Source: CAJXUU01 sp963975265
GTDB lineage: Bacteria > Bacteroidota > Bacteroidia > Chitinophagales > Saprospiraceae
Length of the DNA: 64,000 bases
Assembly: GCA_963975265.1 (NCBI GenBank)
Contig: CAXBGT010000002.1
Coordinates: 8,742 to 72,741 of the forward strand
Direction of reading: 5' to 3'
Below the pieces are notes generated by a model. That model was not told where the DNA came from and ran no database searches. It saw only the letters and a list, made by a program, of their open reading frames with translations. Position 1 is the first letter of the stretch; each line of letters starts with the position of its first letter. This document shows positions 35,595-43,846 of the stretch, piece after piece. The position numbers and the translations under genes were made by a program.

Positions 35595-36121
35595 TAGGAG
35601 GTAAATTTAAAGGGAGAAGGTTTAATCCACCAGCAAAAAACTGGCCTACAAGACCCACTACAGATTTTTCTAAAGAAGGATTATTCAATATCCTTCAAAA
35701 CAGAATATATTTCGAAGATACTAAAATGCTTGATCTGTTTGGTGGTACGGGTAATCACTGTTACGAATTTATCTCTAGAGGTTGTGAAGATGTAACTTAT
35801 GTAGATAAATTTGGTGGGTGTGTTGCTTTTGTAAAGAAAACTGCAGAGGTTTTAGGAATAGAAGAAAACATTAAGATTGTGAAATCGGATGTTTTTAAGT
35901 TTATCCGAGGTGTGAAAATAAAATATGATTACATTTTTGCAGGGCCTCCATATCCACTTCCTATTCTTGATGAAATTCCTGACGAAATATTTAAGCATGA
36001 ATTACTCGCCGAGGATGGCCTTTTTGTGATGGAGCATAATCCTGATCATGATTTTAAGGAACATCCTAGATATCAGGAAGAGAGAAATTATGGAACTACC
36101 ATATTTTCTTTTTTTAAGTAA
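35585..36121 (+). CDS. rsmD: RsmD-like 16S rRNA (guanine-N2) methyltransferase
   Basis: 178 residues, full length. SAM-binding motif LDLFGGTGNHCYEFISRG (about 49-66), start MRIIGGKFKGRRF and KNWPTRPTTDFSKEGLFNIL are typical of RsmD, which methylates G966 of 16S rRNA. The catalytic motif, normally (D/N)PP(Y/F), reads AGPPYP here: position 120 is Gly instead of the acid. This may reduce or change activity. The ten-base overlap with the DUF3822 gene shows co-translation. Confidence 0.85.
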   Translation: MRIIGGKFKGRRFNPPAKNWPTRPTTDFSKEGLFNILQNRIYFEDTKMLDLFGGTGNHCYEFISRGCEDVTYVDKFGGCVAFVKKTAEVLGIEENIKIVKSDVFKFIRGVKIKYDYIFAGPPYPLPILDEIPDEIFKHELLAEDGLFVMEHNPDHDFKEHPRYQEERNYGTTIFSFFK

Positions 36122-36184
36122 GTTTGTATTAAATGAGAATTACGTAGAAGCTTAAATTTCTACCAGGTCGACTACCGAGTGTAG

Positions 36185-37093
36185 TTACAATTCCCATTTT
36201 AACTTTCGTACACTAGGAATTATTACCTTCAATGACTTTGGATTGACTTTAAAGCTTAACTCAAGCTCGGATTCATAGCCTTCCCCATCTACATGCAAAT
36301 AGTCTTTCTCAACCAAAGAAATATTTAATATTTTGCCTTGATAGGTTTCAGTAATGCCACTTAGGTGTAAAGAACGATTTAGGAATCTAAAACTAGCGAG
36401 AAAGTATTTATACAGTGGAGCTTTTTTGATTAACATAATATCCATAATACCATCTTGGAGGGATGCTTCAGGAGCTATAGTAAAGTGATATCCATACATG
36501 GATGCATTTGCAACTACAGCGGCTGCGTATTCGCCTTCAATTACTCTACCATCCAGTTGTATTTTGAGCGATGCAGGTTTGAATTTATTACTTTCTTTGA
36601 TAGATGTCGAGAAGTAGGGGAGGAAGCCTCTTTTTTTATTCTTCTTTGTCAAGAATGCAATCCTAGCATCAAAACCTATTCCTGCTACATTAGCAAAGAA
36701 TCGATCGTTAACGGTACAGGTATCTATCAATATTTCTTTGCCTGTATTTAAAAATTCTATAGCTTTCTCTTGTTTCCTTCCTAGACCAAGATGCATTGCA
36801 AAACCATTGCCCGATCCACCTGGTAATACTCCTAAACAAGCATTGGTGCCAATAAGTGACTGTGCTACCTCATTTACACTGCCATCGCCTCCAACAGCAA
36901 CAACAATATCTGCTCCATCTTCTACAGCATTTTTTGCTAGCACAATAGCATGTCCTGCATATTCAGTGAAAACTATTGAGTGTGTATATTTATTAGAATC
37001 AATCCGCTGTGCTATGAGTTCAGGAGTAGAAACCTTCGCTGTGGTTCCGGAAAAAGGGTTGATGATAAATACTATTTTTTTCTTTTCAGCCAT
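36185..37093 (-). CDS. Diacylglycerol/sphingosine-type lipid kinase (YegS/DgkB family)
   Basis: 302 residues. The nucleotide motif VAVGGDGSVNEVAQSL (GGDG at 68-71) and PGGSGNGFAMHLG, followed by a beta-rich C-terminal lobe, define the DAGK catalytic family (YegS, DgkB, BmrU, sphingosine kinase). It phosphorylates a lipid alcohol such as diacylglycerol, ceramide or sphinganine. It is last in the minus-strand inositol-sphingolipid cluster, 13 bases after the GtrA gene. The likely job there is re-phosphorylation of diacylglycerol released by the AUR1-like transferase, or phosphorylation of a sphingoid lipid (inference). Confidence 0.9.
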   Translation of the reverse strand: MAEKKKIVFIINPFSGTTAKVSTPELIAQRIDSNKYTHSIVFTEYAGHAIVLAKNAVEDGADIVVAVGGDGSVNEVAQSLIGTNACLGVLPGGSGNGFAMHLGLGRKQEKAIEFLNTGKEILIDTCTVNDRFFANVAGIGFDARIAFLTKKNKKRGFLPYFSTSIKESNKFKPASLKIQLDGRVIEGEYAAAVVANASMYGYHFTIAPEASLQDGIMDIMLIKKAPLYKYFLASFRFLNRSLHLSGITETYQGKILNISLVEKDYLHVDGEGYESELELSFKVNPKSLKVIIPSVRKLKWEL

Positions 37094-37106
37094 ATTTTAG
37101 TCCATG

Positions 37107-37490
37107 TTACTTTTTGAAAACAAAGTACCTAAACATAAAGAAGTTAAAAGTTATTCCAACTAACAAGGCAATAATTATTTTACTGGAAGTCGGGTGTAAA
37201 ATAGTGTTTTCTGTCAATAGATAGATGCCTGCACTGTTGATTCCTGCACTAGCCAGCGACGTAAATGCATATTTTATAGCCTGATTGCTTACATTGCCTT
37301 CTTGGCTCTTAAATGACCAATTCCGGCCTAGATAAAAGCTTACAATTGCCCCAGCGATATTTCCTAGTGCTGAAGCGACCACATAATTTACGGTTAATAA
37401 ATAGAAAAGGAATCCATAAAGCCCAAAATCAGCACTGCTTGAAATGAACGAAGTTGCTTGTGATCGCCAAAACGAGATCATAAATGGCAC
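37107..37490 (-). CDS. GtrA-family membrane protein
   Basis: 127 residues with four membrane segments. The GtrA pattern is clear: FISSSADFGLYGFLFYLL, ALGNIAGAIVSFYLGRNWSF and IIIALLVGITFNFFMFRYFVFKK. GtrA proteins are thought to help move polyprenyl-linked sugars or other glycolipid precursors across the inner membrane. Its place between the inositol-phosphate synthase and the lipid kinase suggests it may act on a (glyco)lipid of the same pathway. Confidence 0.88.
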   Translation of the reverse strand: MPFMISFWRSQATSFISSSADFGLYGFLFYLLTVNYVVASALGNIAGAIVSFYLGRNWSFKSQEGNVSNQAIKYAFTSLASAGINSAGIYLLTENTILHPTSSKIIIALLVGITFNFFMFRYFVFKK

Positions 37491-37549
37491 CTTTGCCGAA
37501 ACCTTCTGTTTTTGTGTGGCGTTCTTAATTTTCTCTGAATTATGGTTGT

Positions 37550-37581
37550 AAAAAAGGGACAGACATCAATGCCCGTCCCTT
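37550..37581 (-). terminator. Terminator-like hairpin inside the lipid cluster
   Basis: On the minus strand, AAGGGAC pairs with GTCCCTT around a 14-base loop and is followed by a T-run (plus-strand A-run at 37550-37555). It lies in the 117-bp gap between the inositol-phosphate synthase and gtrA, so the last two genes may be transcribed less, or separately. Confidence 0.65.
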
Positions 37582-37607
37582 GTGTATTTATCATATTAAT
37601 TTAAGAC

Positions 37608-38921
37608 CTAATTATCATAGTCTAATCCCAGATGATCAAGAAGCGTTTCGCCCGCGATATGTCGTAGCGTATTCTCCATTTTTATCTGCTGTTTGAATAT
37701 ATCATGGATTGGCTTCACACCTTTCGGTGACTGTGGCGATTTAAGGTAAAACCCTAGCCATTCTTGTATTCCACTCATGCCTGTTCTCTTAGCGAGGTCA
37801 AGGAATAATGCAAGATCCAATACGATTGGTGCAGCAAGAATAGAATCTCTACATAAAAAATCTATTTTGATCTGCATAGGGTAGTTCAACCATCCTCTAA
37901 TATCTATATTGTCCCAACCTTCTTTAGCATCACCTCTTGGTGGATAGTAGTTGATTCTTACTTTATGATAGAGATTAGCGTAAAGCTCAGGGTTTTTCTC
38001 TGGCTCAAGGATTTGTTCCAAAACCCCTAATTTTGATACTTCTTTTGTTTTAAAATTGGCAGGATCGTCAAGAACCTCTCCGTCTCTATTGCCAAGAATA
38101 TTTGTTGAGAACCAACCTTCTATGCCAAGAGCTCTTGCTTTTAATCCAGGAGCTAAGATTGTTTTCATCAAAGTCTGACCAGTTTTGAAATCTTTCCCCA
38201 TTATCGGAGTTTGAGTTTCTTTGGCCAATTGGATTAATGCAGGAACATCGCAGGATAGATTAGGTGCACCATTTGCATAAGGAATTCCCATTTTGATCGC
38301 TGCATAAGCATAGATCATACTTGGAGGTATATCATCATGGTTGTTCAATAAGCCCTTCTCAAAACTCTTGATATTCTTATGAACTGCTGATTCTTCGATG
38401 TATATTTCAGTACTTCCACACCACACCATCACTAATCTATCACAGTTATTATCTTTTTTGAAATTCTCAATATCTTTCATTAAAGCCTTAGCAAGAACCA
38501 TTTTGTTCTCGCCTTTCTTTATATGTTTACCATCAAGTCTACTTGCATACTTTCTATCAAATACAGCCTTCATAGGCTTTATTTTAGAAAGTTGAGGCTT
38601 TAGTTTTTTCAATAATGTAGGTTCAAGAACTTCAGCGTTAACTGCAGCTTCATACATATTATCCTTAAAAACATCCCATCCGCCAAAAACTACTTTTTTG
38701 ATGTTATGGATTGGTACTAAGTCTTTAATTAAAGGTTGATCATCTTTCGTTCTTTTCCCAACTCGAATTCTTCCCATTTGAGTCAATGATCCGATTGGGC
38801 TTGAGAGACCTTTATTTACCGCATATACTCCTGCAATAACTGTAGTTGCTACCGCTCCCATTCCAGGTAATAAAATTCCTAGTTTTCCAGTTGCTTTGCT
38901 AGCTTTTCCTTTTTTTGACAT
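37608..38921 (-). CDS. ino1: Myo-inositol-1-phosphate synthase
   Basis: 437 residues. NAD-binding start GILLPGMGAVATTVIAGVYA (about 15-34), GWDVFKDNMYEAAVNAEVL, MVWCGSTEIYIEE, NGAPNLSCDVPALIQLA, GKDFKTGQTLMKTILAP, GWFSTNILGNRDGEVLDDP and DFLCRDSILAAPIVLDLALF are the signature blocks of the Ino1 family. It isomerises glucose-6-phosphate to inositol-phosphate in the cytosol, the committed step for inositol lipids. It lies nine bases downstream of the SDR gene in the sphingolipid cluster, which argues that the inositol goes into a lipid headgroup. Confidence 0.95.
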   Translation of the reverse strand: MSKKGKASKATGKLGILLPGMGAVATTVIAGVYAVNKGLSSPIGSLTQMGRIRVGKRTKDDQPLIKDLVPIHNIKKVVFGGWDVFKDNMYEAAVNAEVLEPTLLKKLKPQLSKIKPMKAVFDRKYASRLDGKHIKKGENKMVLAKALMKDIENFKKDNNCDRLVMVWCGSTEIYIEESAVHKNIKSFEKGLLNNHDDIPPSMIYAYAAIKMGIPYANGAPNLSCDVPALIQLAKETQTPIMGKDFKTGQTLMKTILAPGLKARALGIEGWFSTNILGNRDGEVLDDPANFKTKEVSKLGVLEQILEPEKNPELYANLYHKVRINYYPPRGDAKEGWDNIDIRGWLNYPMQIKIDFLCRDSILAAPIVLDLALFLDLAKRTGMSGIQEWLGFYLKSPQSPKGVKPIHDIFKQQIKMENTLRHIAGETLLDHLGLDYDN

Positions 38922-38930
38922 ACTATATAA

Positions 38931-39926
38931 TTATTTTAACCAATTGTTTTCTTTATACCAGGCTATTGATTCTCGTAGCCCTTCAATTAACTTATATTTT
39001 GGCTTAAAGTTTAAATTTTCAACTAGATTCTTTGTATCACAATTCCAACTTTTAGCTTCTAGTTCGTTCACTTTTTCAATATTAAGAGCAGGATAACTTC
39101 CTGTTAGTTGGCCCGCTTTCTCAGCTATGAATCCTAAGGTTTTCACCAAAGGGATAGGTAGTCTTATTTTTAGACTTTTTTTTCTACCTAAAGCTTTTCT
39201 TATTATTTCATTGTAGCTTGTAGAAGAATAAATCCCTAGATCCGTCACAAAGTACGCAACATTTTGTCTACTGTCTAATGTTGAGTCAAGAATTACGCGC
39301 ACTAAATCCTTAACATAAATAAATGTCAGCTTTTGGTCAGTCAATCCTACTGTCATTTCAATACCCTTATTGATCAGGTCGTACACAGTAAAAAGGTCTT
39401 TTTCTCGAGGACCATAAACGGCTGTTGGTCGTATTATTGAATAGTTTATTTCACTTTTTGATTTTAGATATCTTTCAGCTTGTAATTTACTTCTACCGTA
39501 ATTTGTAACTGGATGTGGTTCTGAATCTTCAGTGACAATTCCGTATTCAGTGTGCTCGGCCGGTCCGTAGGCTGCAAGACTACTTATAAAAGTAAACTTA
39601 ATCGGAACAGTATCGCTTTCTATCAATGCCTCTACCATGTTTTCTAGGTATGTAGCATTTACTTTGAAATATTGTTCTTTTATAGGAGTCTTAGTAAGCC
39701 CAGCATTATGAATTATATAGTCAAATTTATGCAATAAGAAGATTGACTTAAGTGCATCATTATTTTCAAAATCAATGAGAATGAATTTTATTCGTTCATC
39801 TTTCAGATGTTCTCTATTGGAAGATCTCCTTACAGCTGCATGTACTTCTAGGCCTCTGTTGAGGGCTTCCTCGACTAGAAACCCACCTACAAATCCACTA
39901 GCACCTGTAATTAATATTTTTTGCAT
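38931..39926 (-). CDS. NAD(P)-dependent SDR, CerR-like (3-ketosphinganine reductase candidate)
   Basis: 331 residues, extended short-chain dehydrogenase. Nucleotide motif TGASGFVGG (7-15), catalytic Ser115/116 in TFISSLAAYGP and Tyr143-Lys147 in NYGRSK. By sequence alone it is an 'epimerase/dehydratase'. In Caulobacter an enzyme of this class (CerR) reduces 3-ketosphinganine. Its position, 12 bases after the GNAT-like gene and directly following serine palmitoyltransferase, makes that role likely here. A sugar-nucleotide epimerase role cannot be excluded. Confidence 0.82.
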   Translation of the reverse strand: MQKILITGASGFVGGFLVEEALNRGLEVHAAVRRSSNREHLKDERIKFILIDFENNDALKSIFLLHKFDYIIHNAGLTKTPIKEQYFKVNATYLENMVEALIESDTVPIKFTFISSLAAYGPAEHTEYGIVTEDSEPHPVTNYGRSKLQAERYLKSKSEINYSIIRPTAVYGPREKDLFTVYDLINKGIEMTVGLTDQKLTFIYVKDLVRVILDSTLDSRQNVAYFVTDLGIYSSTSYNEIIRKALGRKKSLKIRLPIPLVKTLGFIAEKAGQLTGSYPALNIEKVNELEAKSWNCDTKNLVENLNFKPKYKLIEGLRESIAWYKENNWLK

Positions 39927-39938
39927 TTAGATAGTTGA

Positions 39939-41066
39939 TTAAATAGACTTACTAAAGATTCTGTAAGTTTTGTATCTTTTTCCATTAAGTTTTTCGGCTG
40001 CTTGAACCATCATTGTGTTGCTTTCGAGTATCCAAGATGCTTCTCCAGCTCTAAGGTTGTTTTCTTTTGCAGCTTTAATATAATTAGCGAAAAATATAGC
40101 TTCGATGCCTAGTTTTCTGTAGTCTTCTAACACACCAAGGAGAATTATTCTAATAAGAGAAACTTTTGACTTCCTAGTAAGCAATTTAATAATATTGAAC
40201 GGAAGAAGTTTTCCTTTATTAAAATCTTTAGTTATTTCATTGATATCTGGAAGAGCAACTCCAAATCCTATTAATTTGCCTTCATGTTCCGCTAAGTACA
40301 CGTATCTTAAATCTAGTAATAGATTAAGCCCTTCAGCAAGGTGGTCAAATTCTGCATCAGTCGGGGGCACAAAACCCCAATTTTTCTCCCAGGCAGCTAA
40401 GTATACAGGTTTTATTTTTTGAATGTCACTTTTCTTACTCCCTTTAGTAGAAGTTCTTATTGTGATTCCTTTCCTTTTAAGTCTCTCTTGCAGCATAGTA
40501 GCTAATCGCAGAGATTTCTCATTTACTTCATCCGTAGGTATTAAATATGCGAATAAATCCATCTCCTTAGCGTACCCGTACCGTTCTAAAAGTTCAGAAT
40601 AGTATGGTTTGTTATAGGTCATCATAACTGTCGGAGGTGAGTCGAAACCATCCACCAACACACCTGCAGTATCGTTAGTTGTAAAGTTTGTAGGTCCTAA
40701 GATTTGGACGGCGCCATTTGCTTTTACCCAATCATTTGCAGTGTCTAAAAGTTGCTTAGCGACTGTGTAGTCATTGATGACATCAAAGAAACCAAAGAAT
40801 CCGATATTACTATCATGATGCTCATTGTAGTTATTGTCTTGGATTGCGGCTATCCTTCCTACTGTTTTTCCTAGATTATCTTTTGCTAAAAATAATTCAG
40901 CTCTAGAATGCTTAAAAAATGGATTTTTTTTCTCGCTAAGAACCTCTGAAATGTTAAGATATAATTCTGGAACATAATTTTTGTCACCCGAATACAAATC
41001 ATGAGGAAAATTGATAAAGTCTTTTTTGTCTTTCTTGTTAGTTACTTTGGAGATTGTGGTGGTCAT
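39939..41066 (-). CDS. GNAT-fold N-acyltransferase, bacterial ceramide synthase-like
   Basis: 375 residues, built like two GNAT units. The start (FINFPHDLYSGDKNYVPEL), FFKHSRAELFLAKDNLGKTVGRIAA, GFFDVINDYTVAKQLLDTA and GPTNFTTNDTAGVLVDGFD are typical of a family long annotated as hypothetical or GTP cyclohydrolase-like. In Caulobacter a GNAT-type protein (bCerS) acylates sphinganine-type amines. Its start overlaps the serine palmitoyltransferase stop by four bases, so the two are co-translated. The ceramide synthase role is inferred from family plan and context. Confidence 0.75.
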   Translation of the reverse strand: MTTTISKVTNKKDKKDFINFPHDLYSGDKNYVPELYLNISEVLSEKKNPFFKHSRAELFLAKDNLGKTVGRIAAIQDNNYNEHHDSNIGFFGFFDVINDYTVAKQLLDTANDWVKANGAVQILGPTNFTTNDTAGVLVDGFDSPPTVMMTYNKPYYSELLERYGYAKEMDLFAYLIPTDEVNEKSLRLATMLQERLKRKGITIRTSTKGSKKSDIQKIKPVYLAAWEKNWGFVPPTDAEFDHLAEGLNLLLDLRYVYLAEHEGKLIGFGVALPDINEITKDFNKGKLLPFNIIKLLTRKSKVSLIRIILLGVLEDYRKLGIEAIFFANYIKAAKENNLRAGEASWILESNTMMVQAAEKLNGKRYKTYRIFSKSI

Positions 41067-42268
41067 GCTATACTATTAACTGATTCTAATATATCCAGTT
41101 GCTTAGCTATTTTGGTAATTTTTTCGATTGATTCCATTATTTGCGCCTCAGTGTGAGTCGACATTAGTGAATATCTAATTAATGAAGACGTACTTGGTAC
41201 GGCAGGTGATATTACAGGATTTACAAAAATTCCTTCTTCAAGTAGCAATTTTGTGAGTTTGAATGTCTTGAAATCATCTCTTACATAAATGGGTATGATT
41301 GGAGTTTCTGTATGGCCGATATCAAATCCAGCCTGACGAAGAGCCTTCATTGCTAGCCTAGTGTTAAACCATAATTTCTCTATTCTTTCTGGCTCTTTTT
41401 CCATTATATCTACAGCCGCAATTACACTGGCTGCATTAGCTGGTGCTATACTTGCTGAGAATATTAGAGATCTTGCGTTGTGTTTTAAGAAGTTGATCGT
41501 TTCATGATCCGCTGCTACAAAACCACCAATCGATGCTAATGATTTACTGAAAGTACCCATTATCATATCCACTTCATCTGTAAGCCCAAAGTGAGCGGCA
41601 GTTCCTCGACCCCCTGGGCCCATTACACCTAATCCGTGTGCATCATCTAAATATATACTTGCTGCATATTTTTTTGCCAGAGCAGTAATCTCAGGCAATT
41701 TTGCAAGGTCCCCCTCCATACTAAATACACCGTCAACTGCTATTATTTTTAGACTTTCAGGCTCAGTCTTAGCGAGTATTTTTTCTAAAGATTCCATGTC
41801 ATTGTGCTTATATTTTAGCACTTTAGCAAACGAGAGTCTAGATCCATCGATAATGCATGCATGATCAAGTTCGTCAATAATAATGTAATCATGTCTGCCA
41901 GGTATAGACGACAAGACGCCAAGGTTTACTTGAAAACCAGTACTGAAGACCAGCGCAGCCTCTTTACCAACATAGTCAGCTAGTCTTTCTTCTAATTGGA
42001 TATGAAGATCTAAAGTTCCATTGAGAAACCTTGACCCTGCACAGCCGGAACCGTATTTATCAATCGCCTTCTTAGACGCCTCTTTGAGTTTTGGGTGATT
42101 TGTTAATCCTAAGTAACTATTACTACCAAACATTAATACGTCCTTACCGCCAATTGTGACTACTGTGTCTTGTTCTGACTCAATAGTTCTGAAGAAAGGG
42201 TATAGTCCCATGTCTGCTACCTTTTGAGGGGTATCGTAAGCGGCCATTTTTTTCTTTAGAATACTCAT
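41063..42268 (-). CDS. spt: Serine palmitoyltransferase
   Basis: 401 residues of the alpha-oxoamine synthase family. PLP-binding Lys242 in GTFSKSLASIGGF, cofactor-ring His137 (DELDHACII) and YLDDAHGLGVMGPGGRG (Asp209, His211). The start RTIESEQDTVVTIGGKDVLMFGSNSYLGLT is close to serine palmitoyltransferases and differs from BioF and KBL. It condenses serine with an acyl thioester to 3-ketosphinganine in the cytosol. It is followed by the GNAT-like (4-base overlap) and SDR genes, the other two steps to ceramide. Confidence 0.88.
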   Translation of the reverse strand: MSILKKKMAAYDTPQKVADMGLYPFFRTIESEQDTVVTIGGKDVLMFGSNSYLGLTNHPKLKEASKKAIDKYGSGCAGSRFLNGTLDLHIQLEERLADYVGKEAALVFSTGFQVNLGVLSSIPGRHDYIIIDELDHACIIDGSRLSFAKVLKYKHNDMESLEKILAKTEPESLKIIAVDGVFSMEGDLAKLPEITALAKKYAASIYLDDAHGLGVMGPGGRGTAAHFGLTDEVDMIMGTFSKSLASIGGFVAADHETINFLKHNARSLIFSASIAPANAASVIAAVDIMEKEPERIEKLWFNTRLAMKALRQAGFDIGHTETPIIPIYVRDDFKTFKLTKLLLEEGIFVNPVISPAVPSTSSLIRYSLMSTHTEAQIMESIEKITKIAKQLDILESVNSIA

Positions 42269-42351
42269 TAATTCTTGTTTCTATTGTATTGTAAATTCTT
42301 GTTCTTTTAAAATCGAATGCAATTATGCACTATTTCAAATTCTAGACTAAT

Positions 42352-43305
42352 TTATGCTATAAACGTTACAAATTTATCTATGAAATTAGCAATCCTTTTG
42401 TTCTTTATCAAAAGACCAAGAACAAAGATGGCAATAATTGCACAAAAAGCACCTAAAATGACATCAATTATGTAATGATGCATTGAATATACGGCAGCAT
42501 ACCATATACCAATTACCTCTACTATACATAGAAGCGTTAACCACCATTTTTTCTTTTTTGATGCAAAATAAAGCAAAATTACAGGATACGCAGAATGCAG
42601 ACTCGGAATCGCGGCGAATACATTTGCATTTTTATTGTACATTTTTTCAAATAATGGATATCCAATTATGTCATCAAATCTATGTAATTGTGCAGCATTT
42701 CCAGGTACCGAAAAATCTACTTCAAACCCGTGAAGGGCAACATACCAAGGCGGAGCAGCTGGGTAGATATAGTAGATCGTAAATCCAATAATATTAGCTA
42801 ATAGAAATGTGCTTGAAAAGATGAGAAGCATCCTTTTGTCTGCAAAAAATAAATAGATACAATAGATCATTGGTAAGGGCACCCATGTGAGGTAAAAAAG
42901 TCCAGAAAGAAGATCTGAGCTAGAATCGGTGTTCTTAACGAGATATTCATTCGGAGTCAAAAGTCCATCAGGTGATTGAATACCAAATAGAGACTTTTCT
43001 AGATTATATGGTCCAAGAATATGTACATCATTGAAGTTGAAATTCGGATAGATCCTCATAGCATCGTAAATGATCCAAAAAATCCAAAAGAAGATAAAAC
43101 TAATAACCATCTTCCTAGTTATGGACGATGCGAAATATAGTAAAGTTAATACCAAGATGAAATTAAAATGATCAATCCTAAACCCAATAACTAAGATATG
43201 CCATAGCAAATAAATAGCTAGAAACCATCCAGCTATCGATAGAGACATTTTAGAAAACACATTGTTTATAGGGTTATTTCCTATTCGTAATTCAGTATAC
43301 ATCAA
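42352..43305 (-). CDS. AUR1-like PAP2 membrane enzyme (inositol phosphorylceramide synthase candidate)
   Basis: 317 residues with about seven membrane segments. The active-site motifs of the lipid phosphatase superfamily occur in the AUR1 form: AAPPWYVALHG, AAIPSLHSAYP and YSMHHYIIDVILG (two catalytic His and Asp). In fungi Aur1 moves phosphoinositol from phosphatidylinositol to ceramide; PAP2 relatives do the same in Bacteroides inositol-lipid synthesis. The neighbours supply ceramide and inositol lipid, so this role fits. A plain phosphatidate or phosphatidylinositol-phosphate phosphatase is the alternative. Confidence 0.83.
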   Translation of the reverse strand: MMYTELRIGNNPINNVFSKMSLSIAGWFLAIYLLWHILVIGFRIDHFNFILVLTLLYFASSITRKMVISFIFFWIFWIIYDAMRIYPNFNFNDVHILGPYNLEKSLFGIQSPDGLLTPNEYLVKNTDSSSDLLSGLFYLTWVPLPMIYCIYLFFADKRMLLIFSSTFLLANIIGFTIYYIYPAAPPWYVALHGFEVDFSVPGNAAQLHRFDDIIGYPLFEKMYNKNANVFAAIPSLHSAYPVILLYFASKKKKWWLTLLCIVEVIGIWYAAVYSMHHYIIDVILGAFCAIIAIFVLGLLIKNKRIANFIDKFVTFIA

Positions 43306-43319
43306 GTTAGAACTTAATC

Positions 43320-43841
43320 CTAGATAATTATTTTTTCATAACAAGGTAGCCCGCCTTCTAATCTTGTACCATATAATTCTAGATACTTGACAACTGGAAA
43401 CGCTCCTCTTTCTTCTGCAAATACGTAGACATTAGACAATTGTGACCAAGATCCATCAATCTTGCTTATAGCTTTAAAACTATCATTTTCGTCTTTGTTG
43501 ACGTATATCTTATATTCTGGATAAGAAATTATATTCATTCTTATTGAGTCCGAATTTATTACATCGTATTCAACGCCGTAAGCTAGTTTTTGTTGAATAA
43601 TATTTATTTCAGAATCTTTGCCACCTCTATGATACTGTTTCCAAAACACGTAGAATGGATTGCTATTATTAAGGCAATTGCTGCAATTTCTATTGATTTT
43701 ATAAACGACAGTATTTGAATTCTGATTCCTTTGAATATAGAAAAGCATATCTTCAACTTTAGGAACAGGATAGTGCTCTGGCAGACCTTGGTGGCCTAAG
43801 ATGTCATAACTATTTTGCTTTTCACTTAAGGATAGAAACAT
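43320..43841 (-). CDS. DUF4833-like protein of the lipid cluster
   Basis: 173 residues without signal peptide or membrane segment. MLFYIQRNQNSNTVVYKINR (about 32-51), FYVFWKQYHRGGKDSEI, IIQQKLAYGVEY and NVYVFAEERGAFPVVKYLELYG recall the uncharacterised DUF4833 family; the family match is from memory and moderate. It lies 5 bases after the CDP-alcohol transferase and 14 bases before the AUR1-like gene, so it should serve inositol-lipid formation. It may be a lipid-binding or accessory factor; a phosphatase role is a guess. Confidence 0.6.
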   Translation of the reverse strand: MFLSLSEKQNSYDILGHQGLPEHYPVPKVEDMLFYIQRNQNSNTVVYKINRNCSNCLNNSNPFYVFWKQYHRGGKDSEINIIQQKLAYGVEYDVINSDSIRMNIISYPEYKIYVNKDENDSFKAISKIDGSWSQLSNVYVFAEERGAFPVVKYLELYGTRLEGGLPCYEKIII

Positions 43842-43846
43842 ATCTT

